64,000 bases of DNA from Bin87 sp965204685 (GCA_965204685.1 OZ242004.1:372001-436000), one strand, 5' to 3'; positions 1 to 9,120 are shown, counted from the first letter of the stretch. A program made the numbers and translations. Notes: generated by a model from the letters alone, not told the origin.

Positions 1-534
1 TATTGGCGCCAGCAACCTCTCGCCGCCGCCACCCACGAGATCGTCAAGGAAGGGATCGCCTTCGTGCCCCAGGGCCGGCGCGTGTTCACCCACCTCACCA
101 TCACCGAGAACCTCGAAATGGGCTGCATCTACCTGGGCGACCGGGCGGAGAAAGCGAACCGGCTCGATTCTGTGATGGAACTGTTCCCGGTGCTCTATGA
201 AAAGCGGAAGGACATGGCGAGCGCGATGTCCGGCGGTCAGCAGCAGATGCTGGCCTTGGGGCGGGGGCTGATGGCCTCACCGGAGTTGCTGCTGCTGGAC
301 GAACCGACCCTTGGCCTGGCGCCCATCATCGTCAAAGAGGTATTCGAAAAGGTCGCGGAGATCAGCGAGCGCCTCGACACCACCATCATGGTGGTGGAGC
401 ACAACATCAAGGGCGTGCTGGACATCGTGGACCGCGCCTACGTGCTGGATAAGGGAACCGTCGTCCACAGCGGCACGCCGGAATCAATACGGGAAACCGA
501 CATACTGACCCAGGTGTTCCTGGGCAGCGCGTAG
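1..534 (+). CDS. livF: Branched-chain amino-acid ABC transporter ATP-binding protein (LivF type), 5' end missing
   Basis: This is the ATPase subunit of a Liv-type importer that would power uptake of branched-chain amino acids or related small acids at the inner face of the membrane. The reading frame is open from base 1, so the start and the Walker A motif lie outside the window. Visible are the Q-loop region (FVPQGRRVF), the ABC signature (MSGGQQQMLALGRGLM), Walker B (LLLLDEPTLGLAP) and the H-loop (MVVEHN). The VPQGR and LGLAP wording and the short C-terminus are typical of LivF rather than LivG. The other transporter genes should lie upstream. Function is firm, substrate is inferred. Confidence 0.93.
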   Translation, partial: YWRQQPLAAATHEIVKEGIAFVPQGRRVFTHLTITENLEMGCIYLGDRAEKANRLDSVMELFPVLYEKRKDMASAMSGGQQQMLALGRGLMASPELLLLDEPTLGLAPIIVKEVFEKVAEISERLDTTIMVVEHNIKGVLDIVDRAYVLDKGTVVHSGTPESIRETDILTQVFLGSA

Positions 535-550
535 CTGCTGCCAGTCCCGG

Positions 551-1240
551 TTACGAGTTTCTCAGGCGGGCGACTTCCGCCTCCAGCTCTAGTACGCGGG
601 CTTCAGCGGCAATCCGCCCTTCGGCCTCGTCGTCAAAGGTAGGAAGATAACGCCGCGCGACCGGGTCGTACCAACGCAGTTCTCCATACTCCCAGCACAC
701 GTCGAGGTTCAGCACGTCGCTGTGCCCCCAATACCGTTCCGCGTCCACCTGCACGATGTGTATTGGCTGGTAGGCGCCATTGACCAGACGGTCGCCGGCC
801 AAGGCCTGCTGGTACCACCGGCCCCCTTGCGGGTCAAACCGCCAGTATTCCGTCACGCCGAATCGGGCGTAGTCGATCCGCTTGCCGGTCTCATCGTTGC
901 GCGCAGTGTTTGGCGAGGCGATCTCCAGAGCGAAATCCGGCGCCTTGCCGTGTTCGTCGATGGAATAGCCCATCTCGGCAACGACCAAATCCCGGTCGAC
1001 ATCGAACGCGATCAACAAATCCGGAACCCGGATCACTTCGCGCCGGGTATGGATGTTCCAGCCGATGGGAACTTCTCCGATGACCACGGTGGTTTGCGGC
1101 GCACCGAGGTGGCGGCGCAAGGCGGGCTGGTGACCCTGATCGTCCAGATGAAGGGCATTCTGCATATCATCCCTGGGTGGAAACTCGGGAAATTGACCAG
1201 CAGGCTTAGCAGCCGGTGGCGCAATTCGTTTGCTAGTCAT
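551..1240 (-). CDS. Uma2 family (DUF820) PD-(D/E)XK nuclease-like protein
   Basis: This 229-residue protein belongs to the Uma2/DUF820 family, which has a restriction-endonuclease-like fold and no settled physiological role. The family core is visible: VPDLLIAFDV, then PDFALEIASPNT carrying the acidic active-site residues, then a lysine followed by IDYARFGVTEYWRFDP. The last 30 residues are a heptad-like helix (EAEGRIAAEARVLELEAEVARL) that probably forms a coiled coil, a common tail in this family. It is convergent with the livF gene and separate from the NHL gene upstream. Whether it is an active nuclease cannot be told from sequence. Confidence 0.85.
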   Translation of the reverse strand: MTSKRIAPPAAKPAGQFPEFPPRDDMQNALHLDDQGHQPALRRHLGAPQTTVVIGEVPIGWNIHTRREVIRVPDLLIAFDVDRDLVVAEMGYSIDEHGKAPDFALEIASPNTARNDETGKRIDYARFGVTEYWRFDPQGGRWYQQALAGDRLVNGAYQPIHIVQVDAERYWGHSDVLNLDVCWEYGELRWYDPVARRYLPTFDDEAEGRIAAEARVLELEAEVARLRNS

Positions 1241-1366
1241 AAAAGACCTCGTGGGGGAGGCTCTGCATCTGTATCTTGACCATTATAGTCACGGTTTTGG
1301 AATGATCAAAAAGGGCCACGGCGGCGTTGCCATGGCCCTCGAAATCAGCTGCTGGAACCGAGGCGA

Positions 1367-2410
1367 TCAGAGTTCGCCGGCAAACATGGCGGTCTGCTTG
1401 CTGAAGACCTGCACCCGGTGGCGTGGGGCTTCCAGTACGAACACGCGGCCGTCGTCGCCAACCTCGATGGCGATGGGACCCTGGAACGCGCCTTCCCTTT
1501 CGGACAGGTCCAACGCGCGTTCGCGAGCCCGCACGATGGTGGGGTCCAGGTACACGCGCTCCGCGCCCCACTTGGAGAGGCTGGCCTGCCCGCGCATGGT
1601 CGTGATGTAGCTGCCGTTGGCCCGGAACACCTGGACGCGGTCGTTCCTGTAATCGGTGACGAAGATGTGCCCATCCTTGTCGACCGCCACGCCGGTGGGC
1701 CGGCTGAACTCGCCATCGCCGTCGCCGGACGTGCCGAACTTCATCAAAAAGGTTCCGTCGGGAGCAAACTTCTGGATGCGGTCATTGCGCCAGTCGGCCA
1801 CGTAGACATCACCGTTGTGGTCGATCTCGATCCCCCAAGGGTGGTCGAACTCACCGTCTCCGGCGCCCTTGCGGCCCCAACTGAACTTGAACCGGCCATC
1901 CTTGGTGAACACCGAAACCCGGTGGTTCCGACTCTCGACCACGTACAAGTTGTCATCCGCGTCGAAGGCCAAGCCGGCCGGCCGGTCGATCTCGCCCTCG
2001 GCGGAACCGGGTATGCCCCACATGCCGATCCAGTTGCCGCGTTCCTGGTCATAGACGGAGATCCGGTTCAGCCATTCGTCGGAGACATAGGCATAGCCCT
2101 TGCTGTCAAGCGCCACCGAGGTCGGCCACATGAACGAACCGTTAGGGGTAGTTTCGTCCGCGTCCTCGGGCGGGATCTTCTGACCGAACTCGGCGACCAC
2201 TTCCTCCTCGTCCGGGTGGAAGACGGTAACCCGCTTGCAGGGGAAGAAGGCCGGGGTCTCGGTGCCGCGGCTCAACACGTACAGCATGCCGTTGTCGTCG
2301 CGCGTGATGGCGACGGGATTGAAAAACCCATTGCCGCTGCGCACTTCCTGGCGGCCGATGGTGTGGCTGTATTGAAACGTTACCGGCGCGATCTCAGTCG
2401 CAGTAACCAT
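1367..2410 (-). CDS. NHL-repeat beta-propeller protein (copy 1)
   Basis: This 347-residue protein is made almost entirely of NHL-type beta-propeller repeats. Each shows a GEFDHPWGI-like opening, a DGDVYVADWRNDRIQKF-like strand pair and an FG..G.GDGEF link; five or six blades can be made out. Such propellers act as binding scaffolds or, in some families, as lyases. No signal peptide is visible, so it is probably cytoplasmic. It is the last gene of a minus-strand series DUF1800, DUF1501, NHL, and a second such series lies near 14.8-18.7 kb. The conserved grouping suggests a shared process, but no reaction can be assigned. Confidence 0.85.
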   Translation of the reverse strand: MVTATEIAPVTFQYSHTIGRQEVRSGNGFFNPVAITRDDNGMLYVLSRGTETPAFFPCKRVTVFHPDEEEVVAEFGQKIPPEDADETTPNGSFMWPTSVALDSKGYAYVSDEWLNRISVYDQERGNWIGMWGIPGSAEGEIDRPAGLAFDADDNLYVVESRNHRVSVFTKDGRFKFSWGRKGAGDGEFDHPWGIEIDHNGDVYVADWRNDRIQKFAPDGTFLMKFGTSGDGDGEFSRPTGVAVDKDGHIFVTDYRNDRVQVFRANGSYITTMRGQASLSKWGAERVYLDPTIVRARERALDLSEREGAFQGPIAIEVGDDGRVFVLEAPRHRVQVFSKQTAMFAGEL

Positions 2411-2464
2411 ATTTCACCTTCCAAATTTCACGCCGTCGATATCCGCACGCCCAGTAATCGCAGC

Positions 2465-2493
2465 GTAGGGGCAGGTTAGGAACCTGCCCCTAC
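2465..2493. repeat. Perfect palindrome between the DUF1501 and NHL genes
   Basis: Thirteen bases (GTAGGGGCAGGTT) are followed by a 3-base loop and their exact reverse complement. It lies in the gap between the DUF1501 stop and the NHL start, so it could fold in the shared transcript and act as a processing or attenuation site. There is no T-run, so it is not a classic terminator. It looks like a REP-type genomic repeat. Confidence 0.75.
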
Positions 2494-2538
2494 TTCGCGT
2501 CCGTTCCTGCCGGCGTAACGGACAGGGGTTGTCGTTGA

Positions 2539-3675
2539 CTACTTGATGAAGTCGAACTGCTCGTAGGAGCCCTTCAAGACTTCCTGATCGTCCAGGTCCA
2601 GCCACTTGCCCAGGATGGTGGCGTAGGTGTTCCTGAAGTCGTTGTTCCACTTCAGGTCGCCCTCGTCCAGCTTGTCCGGCTCCAGGGACGGATACTCGCC
2701 GTAGAGGCCGCCCTTGACGGCGTCGCCGATCACGAAGGCCACGCTGCCGGAACCGTGGTCGGTGCCGGAGCCGTTTTCCTGCACGCGGCGGCCGAACTCG
2801 GTGAAGAGCAGCATGACAACTTCTTCGTTGGCGTTATGCTCTTTCAGGTCCTGGTACAGGTCGTTGACCGCGCGGGACACCTCGCCCCACAGCTTGGCGA
2901 AGGAGGTGGGCTGGTTGGCATGAGTGTCGAACGCGCCGGGGTTGAGGCCGGTGTAAAGGACGCGAGTGCCGAACCCGGCAGTGTGCACCTGGGCTACGTT
3001 CTTGACCCACTGGGAGAACATGTCCCCGCCGTACTCGACGCTGGAGGAGTAGATCTCCGGAGCGGTACGCAGGATATCTGCGCCCTTGAGGGCGTCCAGA
3101 CCGGTCTGCGAGAGGTATTCGTTGATGGGGCCGGAGCCGACCATCGGCGAGTACATGCGGGAGAAGATGTCCAGGGCCTCCGAACGCTGCTCCTCACCGT
3201 CGATACCGGTGAGCACGCCGTAGGTCTCGAGGTTGCCGACAGAAGCCACGGACACGCCCGGCGCGGCCAGCGCGCGGGGGAGGCCACGGCCGAAGTTCAC
3301 GGCGGTCAGCACGTTTTCCTTGTTGGGGTCCAGGTCCTGGATGGCACGGCCCAGCCAGCCCTCGGTAGACATCTTGGCCGGCTCGGCCGTGTGCCAGATG
3401 TCCATGGACCGGAAGTGCGAGCGGATGGGGTTGGGGTAGCCGATGCCCTGGATGACGGCGACCTTGCCGTCGTCGTACATATCCTTGATCGGAGCCATGG
3501 CCGGGTGGAACCCAACCTTGTCGTCGATGGCCAGGACTTCCTCGACCTCCACCTTAAGGTGGGGCCGGTAGTCCTTGTACAGCGGGTCGTTGTAGGGAAT
3601 GATGGTGTTCAGGGCGTCAAAAGCGCCTGACATCTGCAGAACTACCAGGACCGGGTCTTTCTTCGTAGCGGTCAC
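2539..3675 (-). CDS. DUF1501 family protein (copy 1)
   Basis: This 378-residue protein matches the DUF1501 family, distantly related to alkaline phosphatase/sulfatase folds and usually encoded beside DUF1800. Family landmarks are the opening VLVVLQMSGAFDALNTIIP, then GFHPAMAPI, PIRSHFRSMDIWHTAEP, EGWLGRAIQD, FDTHANQ, and TEFGRRVQENGSGTDHGSG near the C-terminus, where histidines and acids could bind metal. Many DUF1501 proteins carry a Tat signal; this one starts directly with MTATKKDPVLVV, so export is not supported. A start at 3675 is preceded by a GGGAGG-like ribosome site. The biological role is unknown. Confidence 0.9.
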   Translation of the reverse strand: MTATKKDPVLVVLQMSGAFDALNTIIPYNDPLYKDYRPHLKVEVEEVLAIDDKVGFHPAMAPIKDMYDDGKVAVIQGIGYPNPIRSHFRSMDIWHTAEPAKMSTEGWLGRAIQDLDPNKENVLTAVNFGRGLPRALAAPGVSVASVGNLETYGVLTGIDGEEQRSEALDIFSRMYSPMVGSGPINEYLSQTGLDALKGADILRTAPEIYSSSVEYGGDMFSQWVKNVAQVHTAGFGTRVLYTGLNPGAFDTHANQPTSFAKLWGEVSRAVNDLYQDLKEHNANEEVVMLLFTEFGRRVQENGSGTDHGSGSVAFVIGDAVKGGLYGEYPSLEPDKLDEGDLKWNNDFRNTYATILGKWLDLDDQEVLKGSYEQFDFIK

Positions 3676-3741
3676 GATTTCTCCTCCCGTGGGATGGTTT
3701 CGCGGTTTATTGTCGGATTCGCGCCAGCCGTCGGCGTCAGG

Positions 3742-5151
3742 CTAGGCGTAGATATATTCCTTGGTGGCAACGATCATCTGCAAGAGCTCGCTGACCCGGG
3801 AGGCGAACTCCGCGGTGTCGGTATTGATCGTCCCGCCCTTGACCAGGCTGGCGGCCAGCATCTCGCGGGTTTCGGGCGACAGTTCGTAGTGGCCCATCAA
3901 ACGGGCGGTGGTGTCTACCATGTCCTCCGGCGAGATGACCGGACCTTGATCGGCCAAGCGGTCGATGATCTCCTTGACTCCCGGCTGCTTCACATCGCCC
4001 ACGAAGTCGGCGGTGAAGTTGATGCGGTGCACCAGCGTGCCGCCGTCAATCCACTCCCGACCGGTGTGCCAGCCCTCAACCGACGGCGGGTTGAAGATCT
4101 CCTGGCCCATGTGCTTCATCTCGTCGAAGATGAACTCGAAACCGGGCTTGGGCTCCGTCCAGTCCCCCACCAGCCGCAGGGTTCCGATCACGGTCTCGAT
4201 AGGGCTCTTGACGCGCTGGAAGCGAGCGTTCTTGAAGGCGTCGGAGTGGAACAGGACCCGCAGCATGGACCGGATGTCATAGCCGGAGCGGAAGTACTCA
4301 TCCTCCAGCATCTTGATGGTGTCCACGTCCCGTGGCGGGGTATCCATCCAGGCCGGCACCTGGGCTTCGTCGGCGACGAAGTAGCTGTAGAGGTGACGGG
4401 AGATGAACCGCGCGGTTGCCGGTTGCTTGGCGATGATGTCGATCACGTCCTCGCCGTTGAAGTTGCCGGTCTCGCCCAGGAAGGTCTTGGCACCCTCGTC
4501 GTGGTCATCCGGGTTGTACACGAACTTGCCGGCGTAGCGGCCATAGGGCTGCCCCGGGATGTTGTTGGCGATGGTCCACCCCGTGAAGGCGCGGGCGCAT
4601 TCCTTGACGTCGTCTTCGGTGTAGTTGAACTCACCGTCCATGCCGACGCCCATGGAGAACAGTTCCAGCAACTCACGGCCGTAGTTCTCGTTGATGGCAC
4701 CCTTGTGGCTCAGGCAGTTGTCCAGGAAGAAAATCATCGCCGGATCTTTCGAGATCTGCACCAGCAACTCGCGGAAGCTGCCCATGCCGTAATTCCGGAA
4801 CATCTCGATCTCGTCGTACGACGTGGGGTAGCTCTGGGTCTTGCTGTCGGCGGTGCACAGAATGCCGTGCCAGAACAGGCACATCTTCTCTTCCAGTTGG
4901 TTCCTGGAGTTGATGAACCGGAAGGCGACGTACTCCGGCAGGCCCCGCGTGTGGTGGCTCCACTCGATAAAACAGCGCTCCGCGATATCCAGGTCCATCC
5001 CGTGGTCGTGCTGTTCGGGGTGCAGCAACTCGTTCACGGTTGCGTCATACCCCTTGGCCGCGCGGGCCTCGAGCTCATCGTACTTTGCGCCGAAACCGGC
5101 CCGGCGCATCAGATGAGCCATCAATCCAATGTCATGGTCATCGTATGCCAT
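3742..5151 (-). CDS. DUF1800 family protein (copy 1)
   Basis: This 469-residue DUF1800 protein shows the family opening LMAHLMRRAGFGAKYDELE, the block QLEEKMCLFWHGIL, FLDNCLSHKGAINENYGREL LELFSMG, the GETGNFNGEDVI block and the late PPSVEGWHTGREWIDGG motif. The start is set at 5151 because a GAGGAGG ribosome site lies 8 bases before that ATG; an upstream in-frame ATG at 5181 has none. It heads the DUF1800-DUF1501-NHL series, with about 65 bases to the DUF1501 start. No signal peptide is seen. DUF1800 and DUF1501 are widely co-encoded, implying a complex or shared pathway, but the substrate is unknown. Confidence 0.9.
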   Translation of the reverse strand: MAYDDHDIGLMAHLMRRAGFGAKYDELEARAAKGYDATVNELLHPEQHDHGMDLDIAERCFIEWSHHTRGLPEYVAFRFINSRNQLEEKMCLFWHGILCTADSKTQSYPTSYDEIEMFRNYGMGSFRELLVQISKDPAMIFFLDNCLSHKGAINENYGRELLELFSMGVGMDGEFNYTEDDVKECARAFTGWTIANNIPGQPYGRYAGKFVYNPDDHDEGAKTFLGETGNFNGEDVIDIIAKQPATARFISRHLYSYFVADEAQVPAWMDTPPRDVDTIKMLEDEYFRSGYDIRSMLRVLFHSDAFKNARFQRVKSPIETVIGTLRLVGDWTEPKPGFEFIFDEMKHMGQEIFNPPSVEGWHTGREWIDGGTLVHRINFTADFVGDVKQPGVKEIIDRLADQGPVISPEDMVDTTARLMGHYELSPETREMLAASLVKGGTINTDTAEFASRVSELLQMIVATKEYIYA

Positions 5152-5330
5152 TGATAAAGCCTCCTCGATCTGAATCAACAAATCGCCATCGGTATCCTAC
5201 CATTAAGCGGCAAGCCGCTCAACCGTATCGGTGGCGCTTGACCGCTTTGGAGCGTTCCAAATTACGTTTATCGCCGTTTTCTGCCGCGGCATCTGAAGAA
5301 CGGTACGCGCTCCGCACCATGTACTAAGCC

Positions 5331-5573
5331 TCATTCCGTAGGCACTCGCGCATTATAAATCCGGCCGTACTGCACGAATGCTACAACGGTGGTCACAGCC
5401 AACCCCAGGGACAGCAGGTCCCAGGCGGCAATGACCACGGACAGCGCGCTGTTCCGGTCCGCCTCCGCCGTCCCGAAAATTTCCATGCCGGCAGCGATAA
5501 TGATTCGAACCACTACCAACACGATGGCAAAGCCGGCGATCCACCAGCGGCGCCGGGCCAGTTTCCGCTTCAC
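5331..5573 (-). CDS. Small two-helix membrane protein
   Basis: This 80-residue protein was not assigned to a family. It has a basic N-terminus (MKRKLARRRWW), a first hydrophobic helix at about residues 11-30 and a second at about residues 46-67, with a short polar hairpin between them. The positive-inside rule places the N-terminus in the cytoplasm. It starts 41 bases after the stop of the amidase gene on the same strand, so it may be in the same transcript. The hydrophobicity pattern supports a real gene over a chance frame, but function is unknown. Confidence 0.6.
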   Translation of the reverse strand: MKRKLARRRWWIAGFAIVLVVVRIIIAAGMEIFGTAEADRNSALSVVIAAWDLLSLGLAVTTVVAFVQYGRIYNARVPTE

Positions 5574-5614
5574 CGAAACCTTCCGTCCAGGATGTGCGGC
5601 GCCACCAGCGTTGC

Positions 5615-7021
5615 CTAAATCGGCGGGCGCTGCTCGTACAGGCGAGCGTGCTGCTGGTAGGTGTAGGCTGCCTGGATGACACCCGGCTCGTCGAAGGGCT
5701 TGCCGGCGAATTGCATTCCAATGGGTAGCCCGCTCTCGGTGAAGCCGCAGGGCACGGAAATTGCCGGCAACCCGGTGGCGTTGAACGGGGCGGTGAAGCT
5801 GCGGCCTCGCGCGGTGCTGCTGGGATCGTAGCCTTCGAACGCGGCCGCCGGCTGGGTCATGGTGGGCGTCACCAGCAGGTCAACGTTCTGCATGACCTCG
5901 GCGAACTCCCGGCGCGCCCAAGTGCGGACTCGCTGCGCCTGCAAATAGTCGGCGGCGGACATCATGCCGCCCACGCGGAACCGCCCGCGCACGATCTCGC
6001 CGAACTCCTGGGGCCGGGATTTCAGGTTAGGCTCGTGGTACGCATAGGCCTCGCTGACCATGATGACGGAGTTGGCAGCACGGATGTAGTCCAGACTGGG
6101 CAGGGACACTTCCTGCACACTGGCGCCCAGGCTCTCCAGTTCGCCGATGGCCTTCTCGACGGTGGCGACCACCTCCGGGTTGACGCTGGGGTCGGGATCG
6201 AAGAAGTAGTGGCGCGGCAGGCCCAACCGGACGCCGCGAATGTCCTCGCGCAGGGACCGCGAGTAATCGGGCACGGGAGCCTTGCTCGAAGTGGGATCCT
6301 TGGGATCATGGCCCGCGATGGCTTGCAGCATGTACGCGGTGTCCTCAACCGTCCAGGTCATGGGGCCGGCATGGTCCTGGGACCAGCTCAGCGTCACCAC
6401 GCCGTAACGGCTCACGCGCCCGTATGTGGGCTTGAGGCCAACGATGCCACAGAGGGACGCCGGGCCGCGGATGGAACCGCCGGTGCAGGAGCCCAGCGCA
6501 CCCAGCGCCTGGCCCGCGGCCACCGCCGACCCGGAGCCGCTGCTGGAGCCGCCCGTGATGTGGTTCAGGTTCCAGGGGTTGCACGCCGGCTCGAAAGGCG
6601 TGGTCCAGTCGGGGCCACCCAGGGCAAACTCGTGCATTGCCAGCTTGCCCAGCAGGATGCCGCCGGCATCCTTCAGGCGGGCCGTCGTTGTGGCATCCTC
6701 GGTGGGAACCCGCTCGATGTCCACGCGGGATCCGGACGTAGTGCGGATGCCAGCGGTGTCGTACAGGTCCTTCAGGGCGAAGGGGATACCGTGCATCGGG
6801 CCGCGATATTGGCCGCGCAGCATTTCAGCTTCGGCGACGCGGGCCTGTTCCAGGGCCTCGTCCGCAAGCAGCAGGATGAACGAATGCAGGCGGTCGTCGG
6901 TGTCGGCGATGCGGTCCAGGCAGGCACGGGTCAGTTCAACGGGAGACAGTTCGCCTCGGCGCATCAACTCTCCAGCCTGACGGATGGTAAGGAAATATAG
7001 ACGCTGGTCAGCAGTAGCCAT
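5615..7021 (-). CDS. Amidase signature family hydrolase
   Basis: This 468-residue enzyme hydrolyses a carboxamide or related C-N bond with a Ser-cisSer-Lys triad. The triad is visible: Lys84 in FALKDLYDTAG, Ser159 in the glycine/serine block ITGGSSSGSGS, and Ser183 in TGGSIRGPA. The 75- and 24-residue spacings equal those of GatA. It is unlikely to be GatA itself, because gatB is absent and the flanking genes are catabolic. A 66-residue protein of possible GatC type starts just upstream. Candidate roles are biuret or carboxybiuret-type (AtzE), indoleacetamide or aryl-amide hydrolysis; substrate unknown. Confidence 0.92.
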   Translation of the reverse strand: MATADQRLYFLTIRQAGELMRRGELSPVELTRACLDRIADTDDRLHSFILLLADEALEQARVAEAEMLRGQYRGPMHGIPFALKDLYDTAGIRTTSGSRVDIERVPTEDATTTARLKDAGGILLGKLAMHEFALGGPDWTTPFEPACNPWNLNHITGGSSSGSGSAVAAGQALGALGSCTGGSIRGPASLCGIVGLKPTYGRVSRYGVVTLSWSQDHAGPMTWTVEDTAYMLQAIAGHDPKDPTSSKAPVPDYSRSLREDIRGVRLGLPRHYFFDPDPSVNPEVVATVEKAIGELESLGASVQEVSLPSLDYIRAANSVIMVSEAYAYHEPNLKSRPQEFGEIVRGRFRVGGMMSAADYLQAQRVRTWARREFAEVMQNVDLLVTPTMTQPAAAFEGYDPSSTARGRSFTAPFNATGLPAISVPCGFTESGLPIGMQFAGKPFDEPGVIQAAYTYQQHARLYEQRPPI

Positions 7022-7071
7022 GGGATGGTAACTCCTTGGGACGCTGCGATCACTCTTTCGTGCGTGCCGGT

Positions 7072-7272
7072 CTATTCTTCGGGCCAGTCGGGACGAAATT
7101 CGACCACCATTTCGGTGGGGCCGAAGCTGATCTGGTGGAGCTCGTAGGCATACCCGGCGTACAGATCGTAAATGGGCTTGACCTCCTCGACCTCCTCACG
7201 GGTCATACCCAGACCGGCCTGGTCCGCGATCCGCTGCAGGTCGTCAATGGACATTTCGCTCGGATGGGGCAT
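7072..7272 (-). CDS. Small protein, possible GatC/AtzG-like amidase partner
   Basis: This 66-residue acidic protein has two predicted helices (about residues 8-20 and 24-45) and a hydrophobic strand with a charged tail (MVVEFRPDWPEE). A good ribosome site (ACGGAGG) precedes the ATG. It ends about 50 bases before the amidase start. Its size, helical start (IDDLQRIADQAGLGMTREEVE) and place directly before an amidase recall GatC and the AtzG subunit that stabilises AtzE. No motif proves it, so the partner role is an inference from context. Confidence 0.6.
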   Translation of the reverse strand: MPHPSEMSIDDLQRIADQAGLGMTREEVEEVKPIYDLYAGYAYELHQISFGPTEMVVEFRPDWPEE

Positions 7273-7374
7273 CGTAGAACCTCCGTGGTCAAACGCGCTT
7301 GCGAGTTCGTTAGTTGCCAGGGTGGGAAATGCTGGGGCGATTATACATCGGAGCCGGCCCCGGGCACCGCCGGG

Positions 7375-9120
7375 CTATGGTTCCCGGAATATCTCCTCGC
7401 CGCGTTGCAGGCGCAGGGCGATCTGGTAGGTCTGCCCCACGGCGCGCGATGTGGGCGCGTGGGCGGCCAGGTAACGCGCCATGCCGATCAGAACGTGCCG
7501 ACCGGATTCCGTTCCCCGCCGCTCCCGGTACTGGCCCAATCCAGCGTCCACGATCTGGAACGAGTGGAAACCCGCGTCCTCGGCAAGCATCGCGTGTCCC
7601 AGGGCCGCCATCAGGGCGTCCGGGTCGCCCGCGCCGGTCAGGTGGCGGGACACGAGATGCGAAACCTCTTCCACCTGCTGGCGCACGTTCATCAAATCGC
7701 CAAGCTCCGCCAGCAACGCCGCGCTGTCTGCCGGGTCGTGTCCCGTTTCCGGGATGCGTTGGGCCGGCATGTTGAGGAACCGGTCGAGATAGATGCTCAT
7801 GGCGACGTCAAAAACCCCGCGCAGCAGTTCCATCGACGGAGCCCGCTGCAACGCACGGTGCAGGGCATTGGCCGCCGTCAGAGTGTTGTGTACGGTGTCC
7901 CAGTCGTTGAACTCGTTGGACACGTGGAAATGGGCCATCCGCAGGAATGCGGCATAAGCAACCGCAGAGCCCAGCTGTTCTGCGGTTGCCCCGGCACGTA
8001 TCGCCTCTGTAATGGCCTCGATGATATCCGAAGGTGAGTCCCGCAGCATTTCACGGGCCAGGCCGTCGGCGTCATCCCAGCCGGAGTTGCTGCGCCCCTG
8101 TTCGCAGAGTGACGGCAACTCCTCGCGGGCCTGCCACACCAGGGAGGCCAAATCGATGGGGTGCCGCCACGCGCTGAGTTCCTGGCTGCGGCGGGCGCGC
8201 GCCATGCCATGGACCAGACTGGTCAGCGTCTGGCTGGCGTGTTCCCAACCGATGTGGTCGAGCAGCTCAAAGGCTTTGTTAGCGAAATCCAGCGTATGCC
8301 CGGCGTCCAGGTAGATGTGGTCGGTGCTGGCCGCGAAGATCATGTCGGCGGTGTCACGGGGAGCCAGATTGAGCTCGATGGCGGTCCGGAGGCATCGTTC
8401 GGCGGCATCCTCGTCCCGGACTTCGATGAAATTGCGGAACCATTGCTTGAAAACTTCCGGCCGGGTCTCGCCGGTGGGCAACGGGTCCACGACGAAACGG
8501 GGCGGCCTGCCGGCGCATTCCCGCGACACGTGGAGCAGCCCCTGGTACAACGCCAGCGGACGGTCATCCTCGGCCAGGTGTGTCAGGATGTTGGCCGTCG
8601 CGGTCAGGATGGTCATGGCCGGCCCCCATCCGTCCGACGTGTACCGGGTGCCGAAGTCCGCGCCGATGCGCAGGGGCACCCGATAATCCGCGCCGGCGGT
8701 ATGCAAGCCCAACACCGACTTGGCGGAAACCAGGCGGATGTTGTGCTCCAGCCCGTCGCGTAGCCGGCCCGACCAGTGATAGACCTCGTCGCGCCCGGTT
8801 GGCCGCGGGTCCACCCAAACCTGCCCGTCGACAACGGTGACCGGGAAACTCCGCACGTCATCGGCGAAAGGATTGAAGGTGCCACCGCTGGCCAGGTCGA
8901 ACCGGGCATGGTGCCAATGGCAGGTCAGGATCCCGCCGCTGACGCTGCCTCGGTCCAGCGGGAACCCCATGTGGGGACAGCGGTTGTCCACGGCGTGCAC
9001 CTGATCGTCGTGGTAGATGACGGCGATTGCATGCCCGCCGCCCGTGACCACCCGGCAGCCGTCCCGTTTCAGGTCGTCAATGTCGCCAACCCGTATGTGG
9101 CCTGCGATCTGGGTCGCCAT
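7375..9120 (-). CDS. Rieske [2Fe-2S] protein with a long helical C-terminal domain
   Basis: Residues 1-100 form a Rieske ferredoxin domain: Cys48-x-His50 in RCPHMGFPLDRG and Cys67-x2-His70 in TCHWHHARFDLASGG ligate a 2Fe-2S cluster. The remaining 480 residues are mostly helical and carry no recognisable oxygenase iron motif (no D-x2-H-x4-H block). The protein is therefore not a standard ring-hydroxylating alpha subunit, and a redox or sensory role is possible. The gene lies in the minus-strand series with amidase and hydrolase genes. The second domain has histidines in helical context, such as ACMAS-free AAFLRMAHFHVSNEF, that could bind a second metal; this is speculative. Confidence 0.85.
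   Translation of the reverse strand: MATQIAGHIRVGDIDDLKRDGCRVVTGGGHAIAVIYHDDQVHAVDNRCPHMGFPLDRGSVSGGILTCHWHHARFDLASGGTFNPFADDVRSFPVTVVDGQVWVDPRPTGRDEVYHWSGRLRDGLEHNIRLVSAKSVLGLHTAGADYRVPLRIGADFGTRYTSDGWGPAMTILTATANILTHLAEDDRPLALYQGLLHVSRECAGRPPRFVVDPLPTGETRPEVFKQWFRNFIEVRDEDAAERCLRTAIELNLAPRDTADMIFAASTDHIYLDAGHTLDFANKAFELLDHIGWEHASQTLTSLVHGMARARRSQELSAWRHPIDLASLVWQAREELPSLCEQGRSNSGWDDADGLAREMLRDSPSDIIEAITEAIRAGATAEQLGSAVAYAAFLRMAHFHVSNEFNDWDTVHNTLTAANALHRALQRAPSMELLRGVFDVAMSIYLDRFLNMPAQRIPETGHDPADSAALLAELGDLMNVRQQVEEVSHLVSRHLTGAGDPDALMAALGHAMLAEDAGFHSFQIVDAGLGQYRERRGTESGRHVLIGMARYLAAHAPTSRAVGQTYQIALRLQRGEEIFREP

Noticed and set aside
3694..5154. 486-codon open frame on the plus strand opposite the DUF1800 gene
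   Set aside because: It is antisense to a well-conserved gene and is rich in Val, Asp, His and Gly as expected for a shadow in GC-rich DNA.
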